DNA from: Campylobacter concisus | GTDB taxonomy: Bacteria > Campylobacterota > Campylobacteria > Campylobacterales > Campylobacteraceae | DNA length: 64,000 nucleotides | Assembly: GCF_003049735.1 (NCBI RefSeq) | Contig: NZ_PIRM01000003.1 | Span: forward strand, 62,001 to 126,000 | Direction: 5' to 3' | Part shown: positions 54,720-63,353 of the stretch, one piece after another | Layout of the letters: every line of letters starts with the position of its first letter | Position numbering within the stretch: position 1 is the stretch's first letter | The notes under the pieces: model-generated | Told to the model about the DNA's origin: nothing | The model's database searches: none | Seen by the model: the letters and a program-made list of their open reading frames with translations, nothing else | Translations under genes and position numbers: made by a program

Positions 54720-55538
54720 ATGATATATAAAATTTTAAAAAACTTAGAAGCATTTTTTGTAAGAATTAAAAATAATTTTTTAAATATGAATAAAGAGAAA
54801 AAATTTTACTCCATAGCTTTGATTTTTTTTATATTATTTTTTATTATTGGTCTTTTTCCTTTGCCTAATGCGACAAAAGTAACCATTATGTCTTTTTGCA
54901 ATATTATCGCTGTTGTATTGGTATGTTTGGGTTTTGTGTTTTGGATGGCTTTAATTATAAAAAAATTATGGAATCGTTGGATTGGAAAGATTATAATTGC
55001 GTTATTAAATTTTACAACTTTTTTTATTTCCAGAACTTTTTCTAAAATTTTGATTGCAGATACTTTTGGACTCCCCGTTAAAGATTTTGGTATGACATCG
55101 GAAATATTAACTCTCGTGCTTTATCTGCCTATATTATTTTTACTACTAAGCATTGTATGTATTCTTGTATATGTACTACAAATGGTATGTATATTTTTAT
55201 TGGAAATACCGTCAGTAAAAAGTATTTTAGTAAAATTTTTTCCCAATTCAAATTTATCTTCAATGGTCACATTAGCAAGAACTATTGCTCTTGGTATAAT
55301 GTCTGGCATATTGTGGTATGTTGGTCTTGCTTTTCTTTTTGTAGTCCAAGATGAGAAAGGTTTTGTGAAAGCTAAGATGATGCCATTTTTAGCTTATTGG
55401 TGTGATTATCAGATTATGCCAAAATATCCAAATTTGAAAGAAAATCAAAGAGTTATTTTACATGACAACGGAGTTGTATCATATATAAAATATAATGATC
55501 AAGATAAAATAGAAATTTTTGTTGAAAAATACAAATAG
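54720..55538 (+). CDS. Polytopic membrane protein of unknown function
   Basis: A 272-residue membrane protein with about five or six hydrophobic segments between residues 30 and 225 and a soluble C-terminus (FLAYWCDYQIMPKYPN, then VILHDNGVVSYIKYND). I do not recognise it. It is strongly AT-rich compared with the GC-richer genes on both sides, so it has a separate origin. The AAAGGTAG ribosome binding site is fair. Whether it works with the helicase-nuclease gene cannot be told from sequence. Confidence 0.7.
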   Translation: MIYKILKNLEAFFVRIKNNFLNMNKEKKFYSIALIFFILFFIIGLFPLPNATKVTIMSFCNIIAVVLVCLGFVFWMALIIKKLWNRWIGKIIIALLNFTTFFISRTFSKILIADTFGLPVKDFGMTSEILTLVLYLPILFLLLSIVCILVYVLQMVCIFLLEIPSVKSILVKFFPNSNLSSMVTLARTIALGIMSGILWYVGLAFLFVVQDEKGFVKAKMMPFLAYWCDYQIMPKYPNLKENQRVILHDNGVVSYIKYNDQDKIEIFVEKYK

Positions 55539-55623
55539 TTTATTTTTGGTAAAATTATCATTCTCTGAAAGCAGTTTTATCTTGTGGTATAAAATAATAT
55601 AAAAAAACAAAAAAGAGGAAATC

Positions 55624-56782
55624 TTGCAATCAACAAAAACATCTATCTGGTTCTTAATCATCCTAAGCGGTCTAATGGCCTGCACCTCGCTATCTACGGA
55701 CGTATATTTGCCCGCTATGCCTACGATGGAGCGGCAGCTGCACGGAGACTCGGAGCTCACGATAACGGGCTTTTTGATCGGCTTTGCTATAGCGCAGCTC
55801 GTCTGGGGGCCTATCAGCGATAGGATCGGGCGTAAAATCCCGCTTTTATTGGTATGGCGCTCTTTGCGATCGGATCAGTAGGATGCGCGATGTCGGACAC
55901 TATGGCTAGCGTCGTGTTCTGGCGCGTGCTTCAGGCTTTGGGCGCATGCGTAGGACCGATGCTAAGCAGGGCGATGATTAGCGATCTTTTCGGTAGCTCG
56001 CAGGCCGCACAGATGCTCTCTACGCTAGTTATTATCATGGTGATAGCGCCAATAGTGGGTCCGTTATTGGGCGGCGCGATACTGGAGTTTGGCTCTTGGC
56101 ACGGGATATTTTGGCTGATGGCGCTAGCTAGCGCGATTATGTTTGCGATGATTTTTCTCTGCCGGAGACCTTGCTGCCGCAAAAGCGCTCCACAAAGCCC
56201 ATCGTATCGTCTTTTAGAAACTATCTAAAATTATTACAAGACGCCAAATTTATGCGCTACACTCTTAGCGTGACGTTTTTCTACGTAGCCGCCTATGCCT
56301 TTATCACGGGCTCATCGTTTGTATATATCGATTATTTCGGCATTCCTAGCAAATACTACGGATTTTTATTCGACATAAACATCGTGGGCGTCATGGCGCT
56401 AAGTTTCGTAAACAAAAAGCTGGTAAAGCGCTATGCGCTAAACCGCCTGCTCATAGTCTCTGCGCTCGTTGCCGCACTTGCTGCCAGCGTGCTGTTTGCG
56501 TTTTTCAAAACAGGCGGCGTTCTTGGCGTGATAATCCCGATGTTTTTCGTTTTTAGCATGAACGGCATCATCGCTTCTTGCTCCAATGCCGCCGCTCTTG
56601 ATAGCGTACCGCAGGAGATGAAGGGCTCGGCCGCTGCGCTCATAGGCTCGCTGCAATACGGTAGCGGCATCCTCTCATCGGCGATGCTTGCGGCGTTTTC
56701 TGCGGGTACGCCGTGGACGATGTCTTGGATAATAGCTCTGTTTGTTTGGCTAAGCGCGCTCGCGGCGTATTTTAATAAATAA
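55624..56782 (+). pseudogene. Bcr/CflA-type MFS drug transporter with two frameshifts
   Basis: Three overlapping frames join into one Bcr/CflA transporter of about 385 residues. Frame one (from TTG at 55624) carries LIILSGLMACTSLSTDVYLPAMP and motif A GPISDRIGRK, then shifts after PLLL at the GG of 55851-55852; adding one G gives PLLLGMALFAIGS. Frame two runs to about 56160, where losing the frame replaces LPETLLPQK; adding one base after TTTCTCT restores it. Frame three continues to a normal end. Neither break is in a long homopolymer. The gene is GC-richer than the genome average here, like the synthase at 53334. Likely dead, unless both breaks are sequencing errors. Confidence 0.8.
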
Positions 56783-56881
56783 ATTTAGCCTTGCGGGTTT
56801 GACTCAAATTTCGGTCAAATTCGCAAATTTTAGGTCACCAAAGACAAAATCAAATTTGAAGCCGACGGGCCTAGCCAAATT

Positions 56882-57190
56882 TTACTTTTTCTTATTTTCG
56901 CTTTTTTGCGCGCTTAGCGCCTCAAATTTCTGCTTTAAAATTTTAAAAATCTCGTGCTTTGGGAGTTCGTATTTGTCGTATATCACGGCGTCATCGTCGC
57001 CGATAGGCTGCATGAGCCCATCAGCCGCGTCGCGGTCTAGTTTGCCTCGTTTAAACCTCACGTTTAAAACGTCAATTTTGAGCTTGGCGTCTATCTCGGG
57101 GATGCCGATTTCATCGATATCTTTAAAATAAAATTTCGCATTCTTGCCACCTTTTTGTATAAAAAATCCGTCGTCTTCGATTTTTCGGCA
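56882..57190 (-). pseudogene. 5'-truncated relative of the gene at the right edge
   Basis: On the minus strand a frame of 102 residues, open from just after a stop (57191-57193) with no start codon, reads KIEDDGFFIQKGGKNAKFYF and later KLDRDAADGLMQPIGDD and YDKYELPKHEIFKIL. It aligns without gaps over about 88 residues to the gene at 63570, with roughly half the residues identical. The N-terminal membrane segments are missing and the frame upstream is broken, so this is a remnant. It has the GC-richer composition of the neighbouring broken transporter. This accounts for the otherwise gene-free stretch from 56782 to 57262. Confidence 0.75.
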
Positions 57191-57261
57191 TCACAGAATA
57201 AGAAATGAGGATAAAGAGGTAACTTCGGCGCAAGCTAACTTACTGGCGCCGAAATTGAAAG

Positions 57262-57807
57262 TTATTTTATCACTGCTTCAAAGCCAACATCTACATCTGG
57301 ATAGCTCTTTCCGCCGTGAAATGGTTTGGCGGCAGCGGCAAATTTATCAAAGCTCTCATTTAGCTTCAAATCATTTACAAGATCAACTGAAAATTTTGCC
57401 ATTAGCTTACCATTTTGCACTTCATATTTTGTTTTAAAAATTTTTGAATTGCCATTTATGCTAAGCTCAACATCCATTTCTCCAGCCTTATCGTCGCCAT
57501 TTACTGCTACGATCTTGCCATCTACTGCCTTGCCATCGAAAATAATGCCAATCCTTTTATCGCGGTCAGGTAGCTTTGTGTCGATATCTTTTGGCTCTAG
57601 CTTAAATTCAAAGCTCTTTAAAAAATCAGCAAAATTTGCATTTTCTTGACTTTTAAAATTTATCGTCTTGAAAGTACCTGGTACGGCTGTTTTATTTGCC
57701 AGCTTGTAACCAGTAAATGTTACCTTTGGTTCACCTTCTACGCTAAATGCAAGAGCTGAAACTGCAAAAAATGAAGCTACTAAAGCAACAGAAGTAAGTT
57801 TGTTCAT
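57262..57807 (-). CDS. Periplasmic YceI-like lipocalin-fold protein
   Basis: A 181-residue exported protein: signal peptide residues 1-20 (LTSVALVASFFAVSALA), then FSVEGEPKVTFTGYKLANKTAVPGTF, matching the start of the YceI family, which binds isoprenoid-type lipids in an elongated beta barrel. The C-terminal GKSYPDVDVGFEAVIK is also typical. Substrate unknown. It has its own -10 box on the minus strand and a GGATAC site. It closes the accessory region on the right. Confidence 0.82.
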   Translation of the reverse strand: MNKLTSVALVASFFAVSALAFSVEGEPKVTFTGYKLANKTAVPGTFKTINFKSQENANFADFLKSFEFKLEPKDIDTKLPDRDKRIGIIFDGKAVDGKIVAVNGDDKAGEMDVELSINGNSKIFKTKYEVQNGKLMAKFSVDLVNDLKLNESFDKFAAAAKPFHGGKSYPDVDVGFEAVIK

Positions 57808-57846
57808 AAAGTATCCTTTTTATAATATTGATAATAAATATCGCAA

Positions 57847-57852
57847 ATTATA
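57847..57852 (-). promoter_or_regulatory. Predicted -10 box for the YceI-like gene
   Basis: TATAAT on the minus strand in the context GGGTATATAATTTGCG, 40 bases before the ATG. Confidence 0.5.
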
Positions 57853-57918
57853 TACCCACTTACTTCAAAAAAGACTTAAAAACTCTTTTTAATTAATGAA
57901 TAAATTTTTAATAGCTTC

Positions 57919-59025
57919 TTACTCTGGATCATCACTAAAATCGTTATCTCTAAAGATCACATAAAAATTTATGAGCCAAAAAACAAAAGCGACTGCTATG
58001 AGTGTTGCTGGTAAATGAATATAAAAGCCACTCCAAAAATAAGCCAAAATTCCTCTACTAATGCCAGCTAAAAGAACTAAAATAAAAGCAATTTTGCTAA
58101 GGCGTAAAAACTCAAGTTCTTGTCCGCTGTGACGAAGTCCTGCGACATTAAATATAAGCATTACGCTAAAAATCACTGCATTTATCGCTATTAGATGCAT
58201 AAAATTTGTTTCAAGATGGAGCTCAAAAATACCGCTAAAGCCGATCCCTAAAAATCCAACCGCTAAAAATAGTTGCATAAAATAGTATAAAAGCACAAAA
58301 CTATGCCTAAAAAGCTCTTTATAATGCCATTCTTTAAGCTTTGCAAGTACCGCACTTCCGCAAGCTATCGCGGCATAATAGACACCCATGCTTTCTTCAA
58401 AAAATATATTTAAAAGCAAAAAAGCACAAACGCAGCAAATAGCGATATTTTTATAGATAAAATTTGGCACAAAAACAGCTTCATCCATACCTTTTTCTCT
58501 TTTTAGTGCTTCTTTCCCAAGTACGACACTAACGCGGTAAGAGATGAGTAAGATAGCGATCACGTGGATAAAAACTTGTAAATTTAGAAATTTTTCATTG
58601 CCACTTATTAGATAATAAATTTCAAAGCTTAAAATGCCAAACAAAAAGCCAAGTACGCCAAATTGATCATCATTTTTATCTCGCCAGATCATATAAAGGC
58701 AAAGCAAAACCAAGTAAAGCCAAAAAAGAGCGATAAAGCAGTGTGCTAAAAATAGGCTAAAAAATGCCAAGATAAAGCTTGTAAAAAAGAGTGAAAATAA
58801 TATATAGGCGTGTATTTTTAGAGATGCTTGAAAATTTGTCCAATCAGTTAGTCCAGTTAGCAAAAATCCAGCATAAGCAAGCGCTAAGAAAAGTTGCAAA
58901 AATATAAATTTATGCAAACTCACAAAATCAGTTGGAGTAAAAAACACACTAGCACCAAGCACCGCACAGGCGGCACTCATTAAGAAAAATATCCTCATAG
59001 GATGAGTAAAAAAGTTATTAATCAT
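57919..59025 (-). CDS. NnrS-like polytopic membrane protein
   Basis: A 368-residue membrane protein with about 12 segments. I start at ATG 59025, which overlaps the ATPase gene end by eight bases; an upstream ATG at 59052 lies deeper in that gene. NnrS features include HPMRIFFLMSAACAV at the start, GFLLTGLTDWTN near residue 65, ISYRVSVVLGKEAL near 165 and MLIFNVAGLRHSGQELEF near 300. NnrS is a heme- and copper-containing protein tied to nitric oxide stress and denitrification. The usual HEMLFG motif is replaced by HKFIFL. Last gene of the transport cluster, an unusual place for NnrS. Confidence 0.78.
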   Translation of the reverse strand: MINNFFTHPMRIFFLMSAACAVLGASVFFTPTDFVSLHKFIFLQLFLALAYAGFLLTGLTDWTNFQASLKIHAYILFSLFFTSFILAFFSLFLAHCFIALFWLYLVLLCLYMIWRDKNDDQFGVLGFLFGILSFEIYYLISGNEKFLNLQVFIHVIAILLISYRVSVVLGKEALKREKGMDEAVFVPNFIYKNIAICCVCAFLLLNIFFEESMGVYYAAIACGSAVLAKLKEWHYKELFRHSFVLLYYFMQLFLAVGFLGIGFSGIFELHLETNFMHLIAINAVIFSVMLIFNVAGLRHSGQELEFLRLSKIAFILVLLAGISRGILAYFWSGFYIHLPATLIAVAFVFWLINFYVIFRDNDFSDDPE

Positions 59026-59710
59026 AATAAATTTGCCCTTTGAAATTTTCATCTATCATCTTGCTAATAAACGTAAAATCGCGCTCTTTGAAATCTTTGT
59101 CTATTTCAAGTTCTCTTTGTATGACTGCACCTTTACTTGATAAGAAATAAATTCTATTTGACATCTTTACAGCTTCCATTCTATCGTGTGTGACAAGAAT
59201 CACACTCATACCTTCACTTACTCTTTGGCTGATAATCTCAATCAAAATTTCTTTCATATCATAATCAAGCCCAGAAAAAGGCTCATCCATTAAAAGTAGA
59301 TCAGGCTTTGTTACGACCGCTCTTACGAAAGCTACCCTTTGTCTCATGCCGCCACTTAGCTCGCTTGGGTATTTTAAAGTGTCCTTTTGGCTTAATCCAA
59401 CCTTTTTAAAAAGCTCTAAAACAGCGTTAACATCTGGTTTATCCATAACCAAAAGCACATTTTCAAGAGCATTTTTCCATGTAAGTAGGCGATTTTCTTG
59501 AAAAAAATATGTAGTCTTTTTAAAGCTATTAAAAATTTTTCCTTTTCTAGGCTCATTTAGTCCGCTAATAAGCCGAAGTATCGTCGTTTTGCCACATCCA
59601 GATGGCCCAAAAAGCGTCACTACCTCGCCACCTTTTACATTTAGGCTAAAATTCCTTACGACCTTATCTCTTAAAATTTCATACTCTACATTTTTAAGCT
59701 CAAGCATCAT
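59018..59710 (-). CDS. ABC importer ATPase, TauB/SsuB type
   Basis: A 230-residue ATPase. The start is the ATG at 59710 in an ATGA overlap with the permease stop, with GGAG upstream; an in-frame TTG at 59719 is less likely. Walker A GPSGCGKT at residues 35-42, Q-loop YFFQENRLLTW, signature LSGGMRQRVAFVRA, Walker B LLLMDEPFSGLD and switch His VTHDRMEA. Taurine/sulfonate/nitrate-type by similarity. It powers the importer encoded by the next two upstream genes. Confidence 0.9.
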   Translation of the reverse strand: MMLELKNVEYEILRDKVVRNFSLNVKGGEVVTLFGPSGCGKTTILRLISGLNEPRKGKIFNSFKKTTYFFQENRLLTWKNALENVLLVMDKPDVNAVLELFKKVGLSQKDTLKYPSELSGGMRQRVAFVRAVVTKPDLLLMDEPFSGLDYDMKEILIEIISQRVSEGMSVILVTHDRMEAVKMSNRIYFLSSKGAVIQRELEIDKDFKERDFTFISKMIDENFKGQIYYD

Positions 59711-60504
59711 CTTCTCCAAGGCATCAAAGCTATTTTTAGTGGCTCGATGATGAGGTATTCAAAGAGCATGATAAGAGTGATACTTAAAAGAACATACGCC
59801 ATTACCTCGGTTGTTTCAAGCATTGCCCTTGCATTTGCTATCTTTGCTCCCATACCGTTATTTGCACCCAGTAGCTCAGCCATTATGACTATCTTTACAC
59901 CCATTGCGACAGCTACGCTAATAGAGCTTATTATGTAGCTTGTAAGATGCGGGATATAAAGGTGTCTTATCTTTTTTAAAATTCCTAGATTATAAGCGTC
60001 AAACATCTCTTTTAGCTCCTCATCTACGCTACTCATAGCAACTGCTGAGCTTGCAAAAGTAAGCGGTAAAACGGTTATAAAGATAGTAAAAACGGTGCTA
60101 AAATTTCCAAATCCAAACCAAAAAATAGCAAGCACTATCCAAATAATCGGCGGCATTGACAAAAGCAAGGTTATAACAGGCTTTAAAAAGGCTGCAAAAC
60201 TTTTAAAACTACCTGCTATTAGCCCTAAAAATATACCAAAAAATGTTGCCGAGCAAACTCCAATCAGTGATCTGCAAAGCGTTATATTTATCTCGCTGTT
60301 TTTATAATCTTTTAAAATTTCACAGGCTTTTAAAAATACATCTTTTGGTGGCGGAAGCAAGAGTGGGGAGCTAAACTCGCTTCCCACTTGCCAAATGGCT
60401 AAGATCAAAAAAACTACGGCAAATCCGCTAAATCCGCCCCAAAAATAGTCAATTATTTTTAAAAAGCTTGAGCGATCTTTTTTGATGCCATCAATTAGTA
60501 TCAT
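59707..60504 (-). CDS. ABC importer permease, TauC/SsuC type
   Basis: A 265-residue inner-membrane permease with six transmembrane segments (from about residue 27, FAVVFLILAIWQVGS). The cytoplasmic coupling loop DEELKEMFDAYNLGILKKIRHLYIPHL fits the TauC/SsuC family. The ATG overlaps the binding-protein stop (ATGA), and the gene overlaps the ATPase likewise, so the importer genes are coupled. Confidence 0.9.
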   Translation of the reverse strand: MILIDGIKKDRSSFLKIIDYFWGGFSGFAVVFLILAIWQVGSEFSSPLLLPPPKDVFLKACEILKDYKNSEINITLCRSLIGVCSATFFGIFLGLIAGSFKSFAAFLKPVITLLLSMPPIIWIVLAIFWFGFGNFSTVFTIFITVLPLTFASSAVAMSSVDEELKEMFDAYNLGILKKIRHLYIPHLTSYIISSISVAVAMGVKIVIMAELLGANNGMGAKIANARAMLETTEVMAYVLLSITLIMLFEYLIIEPLKIALMPWRR

Positions 60505-61466
60505 AAAAATAGACCTTTATCTGGCATCTTGCCGCCTAGAAATTTTGGATTAAACTGATAAATTTCTTCAAAAAATGCCATGATCTCATTTTGTAGTTCA
60601 TTTGCTTTTGTTACTGTTAAATTTGCCTTATCAAAAGCATTTGCAAGTGCTACTTCTGGAGCTGGCAAGTAGCTTGAGCCTATCTTTGCTGCACTTTGTT
60701 TGTTTTCAAGTATCCATGAAAGTGCATTTTTAAGATCGCTATGAAGCGTGTCAAATAGACTTAAGTTTTTCTCGTAAAAGCCTCTTTCTACGATAATGCC
60801 AGCCATTGGGATTATCGGTTTTGTACCAAAGCTCTCGCCCCAAATTTTTGGAAAATCAACTGAGTAATGCACGCTAACGCCTGCTTTTTTACCGCGCAAA
60901 ATAGTCGCTTCGCCAAGAGGTTGTGGAACTATTAAAATGTCAAAATCTTTTTGTAAAAATAAAAGCAAAGCCTCAGGTGGCGTTGCTGTGTAGGTGATGT
61001 CTATTTTGCTAACGTCTATGCCTCTCTTCTTGCAAAGCGCTCTTAGGACAAGATCAGGCATGTCGCCTCTAAATGGCATGATAAGCTTTTTGCCTACAAA
61101 ATCCTCTAAATTTTTGATCTTTTCATCCTTAACCATAGCGTTCATAACGCCAAGTGTTAGTAAATTTAACATCGCAAAATCAAGCCCTTGATTTCTTAAA
61201 TTTGCAGCGACATTTGAAGGCGACATTGTGACTTTAATATCTCCACTAGCGACGCCTGCACGAAGCTGATCTGGTGTTTTCCAGATATTTAGGCTTACAT
61301 CGTAAGTTTTATTTAACTCGCCTTGCAGCGCAGCAACCGCCATGATAACGCTTGGGATCGCTGGTGCGCCCCACATAGTAAAGCTCTCTTTTGCAAATAA
61401 ATTTGGTGCAAATGCGCTAACGCCTAAAGCCGTGCTAAGTCCTAAGAATTTTCTTCTATCTAACAT
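60501..61466 (-). CDS. Tat-exported NMT1/TauA-like substrate-binding protein
   Basis: A 321-residue periplasmic binding protein. The N-terminus DRRKFLGLSTALGVSAFAPNLFA is a twin-arginine signal (R4-R5), so it is probably exported folded, perhaps with a bound cofactor or metal. The body has the NMT1/TauA-like fold: GAPAIPSVIMAVAALQGEL, VASGDIKVTMSPSNVAANL and VGKKLIMPFRGDMPDLVLRAL. Ligand unknown; Tat export is uncommon for sulfonate-binding proteins. It follows the TonB-type barrel gene by 11 bases, with AAAGGAGAAAAAG before the ATG. Confidence 0.85.
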   Translation of the reverse strand: MLDRRKFLGLSTALGVSAFAPNLFAKESFTMWGAPAIPSVIMAVAALQGELNKTYDVSLNIWKTPDQLRAGVASGDIKVTMSPSNVAANLRNQGLDFAMLNLLTLGVMNAMVKDEKIKNLEDFVGKKLIMPFRGDMPDLVLRALCKKRGIDVSKIDITYTATPPEALLLFLQKDFDILIVPQPLGEATILRGKKAGVSVHYSVDFPKIWGESFGTKPIIPMAGIIVERGFYEKNLSLFDTLHSDLKNALSWILENKQSAAKIGSSYLPAPEVALANAFDKANLTVTKANELQNEIMAFFEEIYQFNPKFLGGKMPDKGLFL

Positions 61467-61477
61467 CTTTTTCTCCT

Positions 61478-63331
61478 TTAAAAACTGCTGTGAAAGCTAA
61501 TGAAAAATGTCCTGCCAGGGGCATGAACGACTACCGGATCAAGTGCTGCTACGTGATCACCGCTGATAAATTCTGCATAATCTTTGTCAAATAAATTTGC
61601 TACGCCAAATCTTATGCCAACTTTATTTTTAAACTCTATGCCACCATAAAGATCAAGCAAACCAAATCCTTTTGCGGCCTCTTTTTTGTCGATACCTAGA
61701 CCATTTTGCTTGCTAAAATCGCCTCTAGTTTGCTTTGAAACTAGTCTTAGTGCAGTGCCAAGATTATAGCTACCAAAGCTTGCATAGTCTTTGTAGTCAA
61801 ATGCAAAATTTGCCTCAAAAGGCCTTATCTGATAAAGTGGCCTGCCATTGGTTTTATTTTGTCCGTAGTTGTAGTAAAGTGAGCTTTTTAAGCCAAAGTG
61901 CCTTGCAAAGCTATATTCTGTATTGAAATTTACACTATAAAGCGTTGCATCAACGTTTCTTGAGATGACAGCATTTTTATTTATTAGTGGCATCGCAGCC
62001 TTTGAGTGGCGTCTATCAAAAATGATCAAATTTTTAACGCTATCAGCGATGAAATGTCCTCCAAAGCTAAATGCATCTTTGCTTTGAAGCGAGTTTAGGT
62101 ATTCTTTATAAAACTCGCTACCAAATTTAAAGCCAAGAACCGCTCTATTGTGTCTTTCTGGCTCTAAATTCGGATTTGCTATCCAGCCGTTATCGCCTGC
62201 ACCATAAAGTGTATTAAAACGCTCCATATTGCTTGGCAAGCGAGATAAACTCTCAAGTTTTGCAAAGTAGCTATCCTTGTCGTTTGGTGTAAATTTATAT
62301 TTTAAACTTGCACTAAAAGCGTCTTTTTTGATCTTATCGCTTACGTCCTCACCATAAATTTGGCGAAGTAGTCCGCGAGTCGTGCTAATGTCTAGATTTG
62401 GTGCAGAATATTTAGTATCAAGTCCATTAAGCTTACTTTTTTGCTCCTCATATCTTAAGGCAAGAGAGGCTTCGTTTGCTTCATTAAATTTATAAGCAAG
62501 TGTATCAAAGAGCATAAATTTATCATTTCTAACATTAGCAAATCTGTATCCGTTAAAGACCCAGTTGTTGCCTTGCTTCATGTATCTTTTGCCGTCATGT
62601 TTATCTTTTTCAAAGCCAGCGCCTATTTGATTGTGAAAGCTTGAAAAATCAACATCATACTTTAAATTTGCCTCAAATATATTCCTCTTTAAATCCACTT
62701 TTACATTTGGAGTAGCATCTCTTAGATGAAAATTATCAGCTTTTCGCTCAACTTTTTTTAGGATAAATTCGAAATTTAGCGTATTTGAAAGATCTTCCTC
62801 GCCTAATCTAATATTTAGCTTGCCGACTTTTCTTGTCGTTTTAAAGGCATCCATCACGTGCTCTGGTTGCTTGTCTTTATCGATATTATCCCTTAAAAAC
62901 GTAAGCCTAAGCTCGCTAAGATCATTTGGCACGAAGCCTAAGATAGCGCTTTGACCTTGCCTATTGTAGCCATAGTCCCATCTTTTGCCACTTCCATCTT
63001 TATAATTATTTGCTTTGGTGAAATTTGCATTTAAAATGGTATAAAAATTTGCGCCGCGATATTTAAAAAGCGATGAATTGTAAAAGCTTTTGCCATACAT
63101 TCCAGCTGAGATATGAAACATATCAGCTGAGTTATCAAGCAAATTTGTAACAAATGGGTATTCGCCTCTTTGAGTGCGGTCAAATTGATTTTCCACAAAG
63201 GCACTTTGTGCAACGTTTGGCGTAATGACTGGTGGCGGAGCAAATTCTCTAATAGGCTTTATAATGTCTAAATTTGCTTCATTTGCTAGAAGCAGTGATG
63301 AAAGAACTGCTAGGCTTAAAATGGACCTCAT
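61478..63331 (-). CDS. TonB-type outer-membrane barrel, OprC/NosA-like, apparently plugless
   Basis: A 617-residue outer-membrane protein with a signal peptide (MRSILSLAVLSSLLLA). The barrel resembles the TonB-dependent copper receptors OprC/NosA: NNYKDGSGKRWDYGYNRQG near residue 109, TNGRPLYQIRPFEANFAFDY near 515, then KGFGLLDLYGGIEF and the VANLFDKDYAEF signature, and a C-terminal Phe. However, barrel-type sequence starts by about residue 75 (MFHISAGMYGKSFYNSS), leaving about 55 mature residues where a plug of some 130 or more should be, and no plug motif (such as an RG...DG pattern) is visible. It heads the importer cluster. The copper link is inference. Confidence 0.82.
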   Translation of the reverse strand: MRSILSLAVLSSLLLANEANLDIIKPIREFAPPPVITPNVAQSAFVENQFDRTQRGEYPFVTNLLDNSADMFHISAGMYGKSFYNSSLFKYRGANFYTILNANFTKANNYKDGSGKRWDYGYNRQGQSAILGFVPNDLSELRLTFLRDNIDKDKQPEHVMDAFKTTRKVGKLNIRLGEEDLSNTLNFEFILKKVERKADNFHLRDATPNVKVDLKRNIFEANLKYDVDFSSFHNQIGAGFEKDKHDGKRYMKQGNNWVFNGYRFANVRNDKFMLFDTLAYKFNEANEASLALRYEEQKSKLNGLDTKYSAPNLDISTTRGLLRQIYGEDVSDKIKKDAFSASLKYKFTPNDKDSYFAKLESLSRLPSNMERFNTLYGAGDNGWIANPNLEPERHNRAVLGFKFGSEFYKEYLNSLQSKDAFSFGGHFIADSVKNLIIFDRRHSKAAMPLINKNAVISRNVDATLYSVNFNTEYSFARHFGLKSSLYYNYGQNKTNGRPLYQIRPFEANFAFDYKDYASFGSYNLGTALRLVSKQTRGDFSKQNGLGIDKKEAAKGFGLLDLYGGIEFKNKVGIRFGVANLFDKDYAEFISGDHVAALDPVVVHAPGRTFFISFHSSF

Positions 63332-63353
63332 GTAAACTCCTTTTTAAAGATAT

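Noticed and set aside
55624..56782. Phase-variable switching of the MFS transporter
   Set aside because: The breaks are at GG and at a mixed CTCTG sequence, not at long homopolymer tracts, and there are two of them.
56799..57131. Plus-strand frame of 110 codons after the broken transporter
   Set aside because: Its product matches only the antisense frame of the 63570 gene, which shows that the real coding remnant is on the minus strand.
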